From: Streptomyces cinerochromogenes
GTDB lineage: Bacteria; Actinomycetota; Actinomycetes; Streptomycetales; Streptomycetaceae
DNA length: 64,000 bases
NCBI RefSeq assembly: GCF_014648635.1
Contig: NZ_BMRM01000009.1
Location: 62,001-126,000 of the forward strand
Reading direction: 5' to 3'
The notes under the pieces were generated by a model. It saw only the letters and a list, made by a program, of their open reading frames with translations. It did no database searches and had not been told where the DNA came from. This document shows, one piece after another, positions 7,665 through 16,209 of the stretch. The number at the start of each line of letters is the position of its first letter. Within the stretch, counting starts at the first letter, position 1. A program made the position numbers and the translations under genes.

Positions 7665-9053
7665 ATGCTGACCATCCTCGGCTTCGCCATGATCGCGACC
7701 TTCCTGGTCCTGATCATGCTGAAGAAGATGTCGCCGATCGCGGCGCTCGTGCTCATACCCGCGCTCTTCTGCGTGTTCGTGGGCAAGGGCGCCAAGCTCG
7801 GCGACTACGTCATCGACGGCATCACCGGCCTCGCCCCCACCGCGGCGATGCTCATGTTCGCGATCGTCTACTTCGGTGTGATGATCGACGTCGGCCTCTT
7901 CGACCCCGTCGTGCGGGGCATCCTGAAGTTCTGCAAGGCCGACCCGCTGCGGATCGTGATCGGTACGGCCGTCCTCGCCGCGATCGTCTCCCTGGACGGC
8001 GACGGCTCCACCACCTTCATGATCACCGTCTCGGCGATGTACCCGCTGTACAAGCGCCTGAAGATGTCCCTGGTCGTGATGACCGGTGTCGCCGCCATGG
8101 CCAACGGCGTGATGAACACGCTGCCGTGGGGCGGCCCGACCGCCCGCGCCGCCACCGCGCTGAAGCTCGACGCCGGCGACATCTTCGTGCCGATGATCCC
8201 GGCCCTCGCCATGGGCCTGCTGTTCGTCTTCGCCCTCGCCTACGTCCTCGGCCGCCGCGAGCGCAGGCGGCTCGGCGTCCTCACGCTGGACGAGGTGCTG
8301 GTGGAGGAGACCGAGACGGTGCTGGTCGGCGCCGGAGCCGGCGCGGACGTGCAGAAGGCCGGCGGTTCGACTCCCGGCGCGGACCTGCCCGACGCGCCCG
8401 AGGACAAGAGCCTCCAGGTCCTCGACCCGGACCGCGCCACCCTGCGGCCCGCGCTGTACTGGTTCAACGCGCTGCTCACCGTCGCCCTGCTCACCGCCAT
8501 GATCATGGAGTGGCTGCCGATCCCGGTGCTGTTCCTGCTCGGCGCGGCCCTCGCCCTGACCGTCAACTTCCCGCACATGCCGGACCAGAAGGCCCGGATC
8601 GCCGCCCACGCGGAGAACGTCCTCAACGTCTCCGGCATGGTCTTCGCCGCCGCCGTCTTCACCGGTGTGCTCCAGGGCACCGGGATGGTCGACCACATGG
8701 CGAAGTGGCTGGTGGCCAACATCCCCGACGGCATGGGCCCCCACATGGCCTTCGTCACCGGCGTGCTGAGCATCCCGCTCACGTACTTCATGTCCAACGA
8801 CGGCTTCTACTTCGGCGTCCTGCCGGTGCTCGCCGAGGCCGGCCAGGCGCACGGCGTCCCCGCGGTGGAGATCGCCCGCGCCTCGATCATCGGCCAGCCC
8901 CTGCACATGTCCAGCCCGCTCGTCCCCGCCGTGTACGTCCTGGTCGGCATGGCCAAGGTCGAGTTCGGCGACCACACCCGGTTCGTGGTCAAGTGGGCCG
9001 CGCTCACCTCCCTGGTGGTGCTCGGCGCGGGAATCCTGTTCGGCATCATCTGA
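7665..9053 (+). CDS. citM: Citrate-metal complex:H+ symporter, CitMHS family
   Basis: 462 residues from ATG 7665. A polytopic inner-membrane protein with about 12 hydrophobic segments, of the CitM/CitH family, which import citrate complexed with divalent cations. Recognisable features are the N-terminal hydrophobic leader (LTILGFAMIATFLVLIMLKK), the conserved DGDGSTTFMI segment (about residues 107-116) and the NTLPWGGPTARA loop (about 147-158), which matches the CitMHS signature. A charged cytoplasmic loop spans about residues 190-260. The next gene (MFS) starts 22 bp downstream and is probably in the same operon. No CitST two-component system is adjacent. The preferred metal cannot be read from the sequence. 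Confidence 0.88.
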   Translation: MLTILGFAMIATFLVLIMLKKMSPIAALVLIPALFCVFVGKGAKLGDYVIDGITGLAPTAAMLMFAIVYFGVMIDVGLFDPVVRGILKFCKADPLRIVIGTAVLAAIVSLDGDGSTTFMITVSAMYPLYKRLKMSLVVMTGVAAMANGVMNTLPWGGPTARAATALKLDAGDIFVPMIPALAMGLLFVFALAYVLGRRERRRLGVLTLDEVLVEETETVLVGAGAGADVQKAGGSTPGADLPDAPEDKSLQVLDPDRATLRPALYWFNALLTVALLTAMIMEWLPIPVLFLLGAALALTVNFPHMPDQKARIAAHAENVLNVSGMVFAAAVFTGVLQGTGMVDHMAKWLVANIPDGMGPHMAFVTGVLSIPLTYFMSNDGFYFGVLPVLAEAGQAHGVPAVEIARASIIGQPLHMSSPLVPAVYVLVGMAKVEFGDHTRFVVKWAALTSLVVLGAGILFGII

Positions 9054-9075
9054 CCACTCCACGGAGGTCGTACCC

Positions 9076-10314
9076 ATGGCGCCCGGTGGGAACCGCGGCT
9101 GGCTGCTCCGCCTCGTCATCGCCTTCTCCTTCGCGCAGGGGGCGGTGTCGATGGCCCGGCCCGCCGTCTCCTACCGGGCCCTCGCGCTGGGCGCCGACGA
9201 ACGCGCGGTCGGTGTCATCGCCGGTGTGTACGCGCTGCTGCCGCTGTTCGCCGCCGTACCGCTCGGCCGCCGCACCGACCACGGGCGCTGTGCGCCCCTG
9301 CTGCCGGTGGGTGTGGTCCTCATCGCCGGCGGCTGCGCGCTCAGCGGGCTCGCCGGCTCCCTGGGGACGATGGCCCTGTGGAGCGGGGTGATGGGCCTCG
9401 GCCACCTCTGCTTCGTGATCGGCGCCCAGTCGCTGGTGGCCCGCCAGTCCGCACCGCACGAACAGGACCGCAACTTCGGCCACTTCACCATCGGCGCCTC
9501 CCTCGGCCAGCTGATCGGCCCCGTCGCCGCCGGTGCCCTCATCGGCGGCCCGGACATGGCGCACAGCAGCGCGCTCGCCCTCGTCGTGGCGGGGGCGGGC
9601 GCGGCCGTGGCGTTCGCCTCGCTGTGGCGCATCGAGGACCGTACGGCCGCCGGCTCCCGCTCGCCGCGGGGCGAACGGGTGCCGGTCGCCGGGATCCTGC
9701 GCGCCCGGGGCGTGCCCGCGGGCATGCTCGTCAGTCTGTCGGTGCTGTCCGCGACCGACATCCTCACCGCCTACCTCCCGGTGGTCGGCGAGCACCGGGG
9801 CATCGCCCCGTCGGTGATCGGTGTCCTGCTCAGCCTCCGGGCCGGCGCGACCATCGCCTGCCGGCTGGTCCTCACCCCGCTGCTGCGGCTGCTCGGCCGG
9901 CCCGCGCTGCTCAGCGTGACCTGCCTGCTGGCCGCCCTGCTGTGCGCGGGGGTGGCGCTGCCGGTGCCGGTCCGGGTGCTCGGCGCGATGCTCACGGCCC
10001 TCGGCTTCTGCCTGGGCGTCGGCCAGCCGCTGTCGATGACGACGGTGGTGCAGGCCGCGCCCGACCGGGCCCGCTCCACCGCGCTCGCGCTGCGGCTGAC
10101 CGGCAACCGGCTCGGCCAGGTCGCCGCGCCCGCCGCCGCGGGTCTGGTCGCCGGTGTGGCCGGGGTGGCGGCGCCGTTCGTGATGCTCGGGGCGTTGCTG
10201 CTGCTGTCGTCGGGGGTGGCGCTGCGCTCGCCGGGCCGGTCCGAGGGGCCGTCCGGGCGGGTGAGCGGGAAACGGCCGAGGCGCCCGGGATTGCGCCGCA
10301 CGAGCGATCTCTGA
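9076..10314 (+). CDS. MFS transporter
   Basis: 412 residues from ATG 9076 with GGAGG 9 nt upstream. Twelve predicted hydrophobic segments in two halves. The loop between helices 2 and 3 carries the G-R-R-T-D-H-G-R variant of MFS motif A (about residues 66-76). The C-terminal half has GLVAGVAGVAAP. Substrate is unknown. Proximity to the citrate transporter (22 bp) suggests co-transcription, possibly for export or uptake of an organic acid or related metabolite. The C-terminal tail is basic and Arg-rich. Confidence 0.82.
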   Translation: MAPGGNRGWLLRLVIAFSFAQGAVSMARPAVSYRALALGADERAVGVIAGVYALLPLFAAVPLGRRTDHGRCAPLLPVGVVLIAGGCALSGLAGSLGTMALWSGVMGLGHLCFVIGAQSLVARQSAPHEQDRNFGHFTIGASLGQLIGPVAAGALIGGPDMAHSSALALVVAGAGAAVAFASLWRIEDRTAAGSRSPRGERVPVAGILRARGVPAGMLVSLSVLSATDILTAYLPVVGEHRGIAPSVIGVLLSLRAGATIACRLVLTPLLRLLGRPALLSVTCLLAALLCAGVALPVPVRVLGAMLTALGFCLGVGQPLSMTTVVQAAPDRARSTALALRLTGNRLGQVAAPAAAGLVAGVAGVAAPFVMLGALLLLSSGVALRSPGRSEGPSGRVSGKRPRRPGLRRTSDL

Positions 10315-10416
10315 CGGCGCGTCGGGCGTCGGTGCCCGGGGCCGCGCGGCCCATGACGGAGAGTCCAGGCGAAAGAGCGATTTGTATGAAAATCGTCTGA
10401 ACTCGGAGGATTGCGC

Positions 10417-11118
10417 ATGCCCACCCTGACACTCCCACGTGCCGTCGGCTCCCGCGCGGGCGCCACAGTCGTCCTCACCGCCCTCGCCGCGGCGGGCGCG
10501 TCATGGGTGGCGGCGCCGAGCGCGGTGGCCCAGGGGGAGAACGGCGACATCCGGATCCACGACGAGCGCCACCTCCGCGGAACGTCGCTCGTGGGATCGG
10601 CCAAGGACGATCCGGTGGTCTGCAGGTTCTATCTCGAGGCCGTCAACTTCGACACCCTGACCAGCATCGCCTACACGATCACCCCGCAGCCCCCGCTGCC
10701 CACCGCCGCCACCGTCTCCGGGGTCATCCAGCTCGCCGGGGGCGCCGGGCACACCGACCCGCTGGGCCTGGCGGACGGGCAGTACAAGATCAGCTGGATC
10801 GTGGGGACCCCCGCGGCCGTGAAGGAGAAGGTCTTCCGGGTCAACTGCAAGGAAGGGCGCCACGAGGGGGAGCAGGGGGAGCGCGGGGAGCACGGCCCGA
10901 ACGGGCAGATCGCCGACGACCAGCGGAACAACAACGGCGGCTGGGGCGGGAACGACCACGACGGCCCCAAGGGCGGCGTCCACGCGGGCGGCGGCGGCCT
11001 CATCGACACGGCCGCCGCGTACTCCCCGGTGGCCGCCGCGGCCGCCGTGGGTCTGGTCGCCGTCTGCGGTGCCGTGTACGTCCGGCTGATCCGCCGGCGG
11101 CCCCATGGTGCCGCGTAG
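10417..11118 (+). CDS. Membrane-anchored surface protein paired with a sortase
   Basis: 233 residues from ATG 10417, preferred over TTG 10411 because GGAGG sits 7 nt upstream. An N-terminal signal peptide (about 1-39, ending APSAVAQ) is followed by an extracellular domain with two Cys (VVCRFYLEA and FRVNCKEG), probably a disulfide. A hydrophilic Gly/His/Asn/Glu-rich linker spans about 145-195. One transmembrane helix (about 203-225) ends in a basic tail RLIRRRPHG. This is the architecture of a sortase substrate, but no LPXTG or LAXTG is present before the helix. It overlaps the sortase gene by 14 bp, so the two are translationally coupled. Confidence 0.75.
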   Translation: MPTLTLPRAVGSRAGATVVLTALAAAGASWVAAPSAVAQGENGDIRIHDERHLRGTSLVGSAKDDPVVCRFYLEAVNFDTLTSIAYTITPQPPLPTAATVSGVIQLAGGAGHTDPLGLADGQYKISWIVGTPAAVKEKVFRVNCKEGRHEGEQGERGEHGPNGQIADDQRNNNGGWGGNDHDGPKGGVHAGGGGLIDTAAAYSPVAAAAAVGLVAVCGAVYVRLIRRRPHGAA

Positions 11119-11815
11119 GCGCCGACGCAGGCCCTGGCACCGGACCCGCGCCTACCGTCTGGCCAGGACGGCCCTGCTGGTGACCGTCCTGGTGACGGTA
11201 GTGGCCCGGTGCGGGCCGGACGGCGGAGCGGCCGGGGCCGGCCGGCGTGCCGCGGCGGCCTCCGGTGCGGACTCCTCCCGGTCCGGCGGCGGGGACGGCG
11301 GAGCGGAGGCCGGCCCCGACGAGGACCCGCCCCCCGACGCCCCGCCGCCCCGCCCGCTGCCCCGGTCCCGGCCGACGTCCTTCCGCGTGCCCTCCCTGGG
11401 GATCGACGCCCCCGTCACCCCGCTCCGCCTCGACCGCAACCACGAACTGGAGACACCGCCCGTCGACGCGCCCCGGCTGGTCGGCTGGTACGAGGGCGGC
11501 CCCACGCCCGGCGAGGCCGGCACCGCGGTCGCCGTGGGGCACCGCGACACCCGCACCGGGCCGGCCGTGTTCGCCGGACTCGCCCAGGTCGGATCCGGCA
11601 GGCGCATCGAGGTCCGGCGGGCGGACGGCCGTACCGCCGTCTACTCGGTGGACGGGGTGAAGGTCTTCGACAAGGCCGGCTTCCCCGACAAGGAGGTCTA
11701 CGGCCCCACCGGCCGCCCGGAGCTGCGGGTGATCACCTGCGGCGGCCTCTTCAGCCGGCGGACCGGCTACACCAGCAACGTGGTGGTCTTCGCCCATCTG
11801 ACCGCGACCCGGTGA
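11105..11815 (+). CDS. Class F sortase
   Basis: 236 residues. An Arg-rich cytoplasmic N-terminus and a single membrane helix (about 19-35) are followed by a Pro/Asp-rich linker (about 65-90) and the sortase barrel (about 91-235). Catalytic His146 (VGHRDT), Cys212 (ITCGG) and an Arg in SRRTGY (218/219) are all present. Class F sortases are common in Actinobacteria and their substrates are poorly known. It overlaps the end of the preceding surface protein gene, which makes that protein the likely partner. A GC-rich hairpin directly downstream ends the unit. Confidence 0.9.
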   Translation: MVPRRRRRRPWHRTRAYRLARTALLVTVLVTVVARCGPDGGAAGAGRRAAAASGADSSRSGGGDGGAEAGPDEDPPPDAPPPRPLPRSRPTSFRVPSLGIDAPVTPLRLDRNHELETPPVDAPRLVGWYEGGPTPGEAGTAVAVGHRDTRTGPAVFAGLAQVGSGRRIEVRRADGRTAVYSVDGVKVFDKAGFPDKEVYGPTGRPELRVITCGGLFSRRTGYTSNVVVFAHLTATR

Positions 11816-11820
11816 CCGGA

Positions 11821-11861
11821 GGGCCGGCCGGTACGGACTCCCTGTCCGCACCGGCCGGCCC
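11821..11861 (+). terminator. Hairpin terminator after the sortase operon
   Basis: Arms of 17 bp with one mismatch: 11821-11838 pairs with 11844-11861, loop TCCCT. There is no T-run, as is common for Streptomyces terminators. It begins 6 bp after the sortase stop codon. Confidence 0.7.
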
Positions 11862-11913
11862 GTTCGCGATGATGTCCCGGAAGGTCCGCGGCCCAGGAAT
11901 GTCTGGCGCGCGA

Positions 11914-11932
11914 AAACTATCACCGCTAGTTT
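11914..11932. promoter_or_regulatory. TetR operator candidate AAACTATCACCGCTAGTTT
   Basis: A 19-bp imperfect palindrome whose outer 6 bp are perfect (AAACTA/TAGTTT), 38 bp upstream of the aldehyde dehydrogenase ATG. It matches the site at 16210-16228 in 14 of 19 positions, including both outer half-sites except one base. That second site lies in the divergent promoter of a TetR gene, so the same TetR is the likely ligand. Confidence 0.65.
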
Positions 11933-11969
11933 GAGTGCCGGACGACGCGGACCCGCCGGGAGGACACAC

Positions 11970-13358
11970 ATGAAGGCACACGACGCCCTGTACATCGACG
12001 GCGCCTGGCGCCCCGCGGAGAGCAGGGACGTGATCGAGGTCGTCAACCCCGCCGACGAGCAGGTCATCGGCCGCGTCCCGGCGGGCGGCGCGCTGGACGT
12101 CGACACCGCCGTACGGGCCGCCCGCGCCGCCCTGCCCGGCTGGGCCGCCATACCCCCGGCCGAACGCGCCGCGCGCCTGACCGCCCTCCGGGACGCCCTC
12201 GTGGCCCGCAAGGACGAGATCGCCGAGACGGTCACCGCGGAACTGGGTTCGCCCCTCGCCTTCTCCCAGGCCGTGCACGCGGCCGTGCCGATCGCGGTCG
12301 CGGGCTCCTACGCCGAGCTGGCCGCGACCCACGCCTTCGAGGAGAAGGTCGGCAACTCCACCGTCCTGCACGAGCCGGTCGGCGTGGTCGGCGCGATCAC
12401 CCCCTGGAACTACCCGCTCCACCAGATCGTCGCCAAGGTCGCCCCGGCCCTCGCCGCCGGCTGCACGATCGTCCTCAAGCCCGCCGAGGACACCCCGCTC
12501 ACCGCCCAGCTCTTCGCCGGGGCGGTGCACGAGGCGGGCCTGCCCGCGGGCGTGTTCAACCTGGTCACCGGCCTCGGCCCGGTCGCCGGCCAGGCCCTCG
12601 CCGAGCACCCCGGCGTCGACCTGGTCTCCTTCACCGGCTCCACGGCGGTCGGCCGGCAGATCGGCGCGGTGGCCGGCGCGGCCGTGAAGAAGGTCGCCCT
12701 CGAACTCGGCGGCAAGTCCGCCAACGTCATCCTGCCGGGCGCCGACCTCGCCAAGGCCGTGAACGTCGGCGTCGCCAACGTGATGTCCAACTCCGGCCAG
12801 ACGTGCAGCGCCTGGACCCGGATGCTGGTCCACCGCGACCAGTACGCCGAGGCCGTCGAACTGGCCCGGACCGCCGCCGCCAGGTACGCCGACCGCATCG
12901 GCCCGCTGGTCAGCGCCAAGCAGCAGGCCCGGGTGCGCGGGTACATCGAGAAGGGCGTCGCCGAGGGCGCCCGCCTCGTCGCCGGCGGCCCCGACTCCCC
13001 CCGCGCGCACGGCTACTTCGTCAGCCCGACGGTCTTCGCGGACGTCACCCCCGAGATGACCATCGCCCAGGAGGAGATCTTCGGCCCGGTCCTGTCGATC
13101 CTGAGGTACGAGGACGAGGAGGACGCCCTGCGCATCGCCAACGGCACGGTGTACGGCCTCGCGGGCGCCGTCTGGGCCGCCGACGAGGCCGAGGCGGTGG
13201 CCTTCGCCCGCCGCATGGAGACCGGACAGGTCGACATCAACGGCGGCCGGTTCAACCCCCTCGCGCCCTTCGGCGGTTACAAGCAGTCCGGGGTCGGCCG
13301 GGAACTCGGCGCGCACGGACTCGCCGAGTACCTCCAGACCAAGTCCCTCCAGTTCTGA
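11970..13358 (+). CDS. NAD(P)+-dependent aldehyde dehydrogenase
   Basis: 462 residues from ATG 11970 (GGGAGG upstream), slightly shorter than the 480-500 usual for the superfamily. Oxidises an aldehyde to the acid. The catalytic set is intact: Asn147 (PWN), Glu245 (ELGGKS) and nucleophile Cys279 (GQTCSA). The NAD-binding FTGST lies at about 221-225. It is followed 14 bp later by a zinc alcohol dehydrogenase gene, which suggests stepwise oxidation of an alcohol via the aldehyde to the acid. A 19-bp palindrome in the promoter links the pair to the TetR encoded at 15547. Confidence 0.93.
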   Translation: MKAHDALYIDGAWRPAESRDVIEVVNPADEQVIGRVPAGGALDVDTAVRAARAALPGWAAIPPAERAARLTALRDALVARKDEIAETVTAELGSPLAFSQAVHAAVPIAVAGSYAELAATHAFEEKVGNSTVLHEPVGVVGAITPWNYPLHQIVAKVAPALAAGCTIVLKPAEDTPLTAQLFAGAVHEAGLPAGVFNLVTGLGPVAGQALAEHPGVDLVSFTGSTAVGRQIGAVAGAAVKKVALELGGKSANVILPGADLAKAVNVGVANVMSNSGQTCSAWTRMLVHRDQYAEAVELARTAAARYADRIGPLVSAKQQARVRGYIEKGVAEGARLVAGGPDSPRAHGYFVSPTVFADVTPEMTIAQEEIFGPVLSILRYEDEEDALRIANGTVYGLAGAVWAADEAEAVAFARRMETGQVDINGGRFNPLAPFGGYKQSGVGRELGAHGLAEYLQTKSLQF

Positions 13359-13372
13359 GGAGTCCGACACCC

Positions 13373-14455
13373 ATGGCCGTACGAGCCGCCGTCCTGCCCG
13401 CCATCGGCGCCCCGCTGGAGATCACCGGCATCGAGCTGCCCGACCCGGGCCCCGGACAGGTCCGGGTCCGCCTCGCCGCCGCCGGCGTCTGCCACTCCGA
13501 CCTGTCCCTGTCCAACGGCACCATGCGGGTGCCGGTCCCGGCCGTCCTCGGCCACGAGGGCGCCGGCACGGTCGTCGCGGTCGGCGAGGGCGTCACCCAG
13601 GTCGCGCCCGGCACCCCGGTCGTCCTCAACTGGGCGCCGTCCTGCGGTACCTGCCACGCCTGCACGCTGGGCGAGGTGTGGCTGTGCGCCAACGCGATGA
13701 ACGGCGCCGCCGACGTCCACGCCCGCACCGCCGACGGCACCGCACTGCACCCAGGGCTGAACGTGGCCGCGTTCGCCGAGGAGACGGTGGTCGCCGCGTC
13801 CTGCGTGCTGCCGCTGCCGGAGGGGGTGCCGCTGACGGACGCCGCCCTGCTGGGCTGCGCCGTGCTCACCGGGTACGGTGCCGTCCACCACTCGGCGCGG
13901 GTCCGCTCCAGTGAGACCGTGGCCGTCTTCGGCGTCGGGGGAGTCGGCCTGGCCACCCTCCAGGCGGCCCGCATCGCGGGCGCGTCCCGGATCATCGCGG
14001 TCGACGTCTCGCCGGGGAAGGAGGAACTGGCCCGCGCGGCCGGCGCCACGGACTACGTCCTCGCCTCCGAGAACACCCCCCGCGAGATCCGCGCCCTCAC
14101 CGGCAGGCAGGGCGTCGACGTCTCCGTGGAGTGCGTGGGCCGCGCGGTCTCCATCCGCGCCGCCTGGGAGTCCACCCGCCGGGGCGGCCGTACGACGGTC
14201 GTCGGCATCGGCGGCAAGGAGGAGCAGGTCGGCTTCAACGCCCTGGAGATCTTCCACTGGGGCCGCACCCTCTCCGGCTGCGTCTACGGCAACAGCGACC
14301 CCGCCCGCGACGTACCGCTGCTCGCCGAGCACGTCCGCGAGGGCCGCCTGGACCTGTCCGCCCTGGTCACCGAGCGGATCGGCCTGGAGGACATCCCGAC
14401 GGCCTTCGAGAACATGCTGGCGGGCAAGGGAGGCCGGGCGCTGGTCGTGTTCTGA
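13373..14455 (+). CDS. Zinc-dependent alcohol dehydrogenase (MDR superfamily)
   Basis: 360 residues from ATG 13373. Catalytic zinc ligands Cys40 and His61-Glu62 are present, with a complete structural zinc lobe at Cys91, Cys94, Cys97 and Cys105. The Rossmann glycine motif is GVGGVG (about 184-189). This is the class III/aryl-alcohol dehydrogenase type. Pairing with the upstream aldehyde dehydrogenase implies one pathway from alcohol to acid; the substrate is not evident. A dispersed repeat and a minisatellite follow the stop codon. Confidence 0.92.
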   Translation: MAVRAAVLPAIGAPLEITGIELPDPGPGQVRVRLAAAGVCHSDLSLSNGTMRVPVPAVLGHEGAGTVVAVGEGVTQVAPGTPVVLNWAPSCGTCHACTLGEVWLCANAMNGAADVHARTADGTALHPGLNVAAFAEETVVAASCVLPLPEGVPLTDAALLGCAVLTGYGAVHHSARVRSSETVAVFGVGGVGLATLQAARIAGASRIIAVDVSPGKEELARAAGATDYVLASENTPREIRALTGRQGVDVSVECVGRAVSIRAAWESTRRGGRTTVVGIGGKEEQVGFNALEIFHWGRTLSGCVYGNSDPARDVPLLAEHVREGRLDLSALVTERIGLEDIPTAFENMLAGKGGRALVVF

Positions 14456-14507
14456 GGGGCGCGCCCGCGCTGTTGCCGGGCGGGGTGGGGCCGCCCGCCC
14501 GCGCCCC

Positions 14508-14545
14508 GAAGGGGCGCGGGGAACTGCGCGACCGGCCACGACGGG
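14508..14545. repeat. Dispersed Streptomyces intergenic element, copy 1
   Basis: Core GGGGCGCGGGGAACTGCGCG followed by ACCGGCCACGACGG. This matches a motif I recall as very abundant between Streptomyces genes. A copy in the opposite orientation is at 19556-19587. It contains no open frame of its own and lies just after the alcohol dehydrogenase gene. Confidence 0.6.
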
Positions 14546-14554
14546 CCCGCCCCC

Positions 14555-14777
14555 GGCGTCCGGCGCCCCGCACGGCCCCGGCATCCGGCGCCCCGCACGG
14601 CCCCGGCATCCGGCACCCGCGCCGCCCGGGCGTCCGGCACCCGCGCCGCCCGGGCGTCCGGCACCCCGCACCGCTCCGGCGTCCGGCACCCCGCACCGCT
14701 CCGGCGTCCGGCACCCCGCACCGCTCCGGCGTCCGGCGCCCGCACCGCCCCGGCGTCCGGCACCCCGCACCACCCCG
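14555..14777. repeat. Minisatellite, nine copies of a 24-25 bp unit
   Basis: Each unit starts GGCGTCCGGC or GGCATCCGGC and continues through a CCCCGCACC-like stretch. Three consecutive central copies (about 14653-14727) look identical and the outer copies diverge. The array fills most of the 331-bp gap between convergent genes. All reading frames through it are low-complexity, so it is treated as non-coding. Confidence 0.8.
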
Positions 14778-14786
14778 GCAGCCGCG

Positions 14787-15500
14787 TCAGCGCAGGGCGC
14801 TGGGCGGGATACCCAGCAGGTCGGAGAACGCCCGCTCCCCGGCCGGCGTCACCGTGACGGCCCGGGCCGAGCCGATCCGCGCGCACCACCCGGCGTCCAA
14901 CGCGTGCCGGCACAGCGCCGCCCCCGCCGCCCCCGCGAGATGGGGTCGCCGTTCGGTCCAGTCGAGGCAGGCCCGGGCCGGCGGGCGCCGGCCGGTGAGG
15001 TCCAGCGGGATGCCCGCCGTACCGAACCACTCCACCCCGGCGTCGGTCAGCGCGAACCCGGTGTCCTGCCGCAGCAGCCCCCGCCCGGTCAGCGCATCGG
15101 TCAGCACGGTTCCCAGCCGCCCGGCCAAGTGGTCGTAGCAGGTACGCCCCCGCGCCATGGCCGCCCCGGCGCTCGCCGCGCGCAGGGTGCGCGGAGTCTG
15201 CCGCGCCCCCGCCGGGGGCACCTGTGCGGCGAGGTCCTCGACCAGCTGCGCCACCCGCGCACCGGCCAGCCGGACGTACCGGTGCCGGCCCTGTCGTTCC
15301 TCCGCGAGCAGGCCGCCGGCCACCAGCTTGCCCAGGTGCTCGCTCAGCGTGGACGCCGCGACACCGGCGTGCCGGGCCAGCTCCCCGGCCGTCCACGCCC
15401 GCCCGTCCAGCAGCGCCAGCAGACACGCGGCCCGGGTCCGGTCGGCGATCAGCCCGGCCAGCGCGGCCAGGCCCGCGGCCTGGGGGTCCTCGGTGCTCAT
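14787..15500 (-). CDS. ArsR family winged-helix regulator
   Basis: About 237 residues from ATG 15500 (MSTEDPQ); another possible start is 18 bp upstream. The N-terminal 90 residues carry a winged helix of ArsR type (LARHAGVAASTLSEHLGKLV is the recognition region). No CxC metal site is seen there. The C-terminal half (about 110-237) is an extra domain with a second winged-helix-like pattern (GFALTDAGVEWF), typical of a group of Streptomyces ArsR-like proteins. It is convergent with the alcohol dehydrogenase gene. The target is unknown. Confidence 0.8.
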   Translation of the reverse strand: MSTEDPQAAGLAALAGLIADRTRAACLLALLDGRAWTAGELARHAGVAASTLSEHLGKLVAGGLLAEERQGRHRYVRLAGARVAQLVEDLAAQVPPAGARQTPRTLRAASAGAAMARGRTCYDHLAGRLGTVLTDALTGRGLLRQDTGFALTDAGVEWFGTAGIPLDLTGRRPPARACLDWTERRPHLAGAAGAALCRHALDAGWCARIGSARAVTVTPAGERAFSDLLGIPPSALR

Positions 15501-15546
15501 GCCCCCAGCATGCGGCACCCGCGCTTCGGCGCCGGCCGAAGCGTCG

Positions 15547-16182
15547 TCACACGCGTACCTGCTCGTACTGCTGGGCCAGCCCGTCCAGCAGCGCGCTCAG
15601 CCCCGCCTCGAAGGCCCGCTCGTCGATCTTCTCCTGCTGCTCGGCGAGCAGGTGCGCCTGCCCGAGGTGGGGATAGTCGGCGGGGTCGTACGCGCTCGCG
15701 TCGTCCACGAAGCCGCCGGCGAACGAACCGAGCGCCGACCCCATGATGAAGTACCGCATCAGCGCGCCGATCGAGGTGGCCTGCGCCGGCGGCCAGCCCG
15801 CCTCCACCATCGCGCCGTAGACCGCGTCGGCCAGGCGCAGCGCGGCCGGGCGGCGGCCGGGGCCGCGGGCGAGGACCGGGACGATGTTCGGGTGGTCGCG
15901 CAGGGCTGCCCGGTAGGAGACGGCCCAGTCGTGCAGCGCGGTCCGCCAGTCCCGGCCGTCCTCGAACATCGACAGGTCGACCAGCGCGCTCACCGAGTCC
16001 GCCACGGCCTCCAGGATCTCGTCCTTGGTGCGGAAGTGGTTGTACAGCGAGGGCCCGCTCACCCCCAGCTCCGCGGCGAGCCGCCGGGTGGAGACCGCGG
16101 TCAGGCCCTCCCGGTCCACGAGGTCCCGGGCTGTCGCGACGATCCGGTCGGTGCTGAGGAGGGGCTTGCGCGGTCGGGCCAT
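15547..16182 (-). CDS. TetR family transcriptional regulator of acyl-CoA/aldehyde genes
   Basis: 211 residues from ATG 16182 (MARPRKPLL), chosen over an upstream in-frame start because it gives the usual short basic leader. The helix-turn-helix is at about 29-50 (STRRLAAELGVSGPSLYNHF). The C-terminal domain is of the TetR_C_1 kind. It is divergent from an acyl-CoA dehydrogenase gene, with a 19-bp palindrome between them at 16210-16228. The same palindrome precedes the aldehyde/alcohol dehydrogenase operon 4 kb away. I infer that it represses itself and both operons, released by an acyl-CoA or similar ligand. Confidence 0.88.
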   Translation of the reverse strand: MARPRKPLLSTDRIVATARDLVDREGLTAVSTRRLAAELGVSGPSLYNHFRTKDEILEAVADSVSALVDLSMFEDGRDWRTALHDWAVSYRAALRDHPNIVPVLARGPGRRPAALRLADAVYGAMVEAGWPPAQATSIGALMRYFIMGSALGSFAGGFVDDASAYDPADYPHLGQAHLLAEQQEKIDERAFEAGLSALLDGLAQQYEQVRV

Positions 16183-16209
16183 GGCGCACATAGTAGGGCT
16201 GCGCACCGG

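Noticed and set aside
10373..10400. CGATTT/AAATCG repeat before the surface protein gene
   Set aside because: Short arms with a 5-6-nt centre near the ribosome binding site. There is too little to call an operator.
14284..15426. Frames translating the minisatellite as repetitive proteins
   Set aside because: They run in several frames on both strands with Ala/Gly/Arg repeats and overlap the ArsR-like gene. No start signal or domain.
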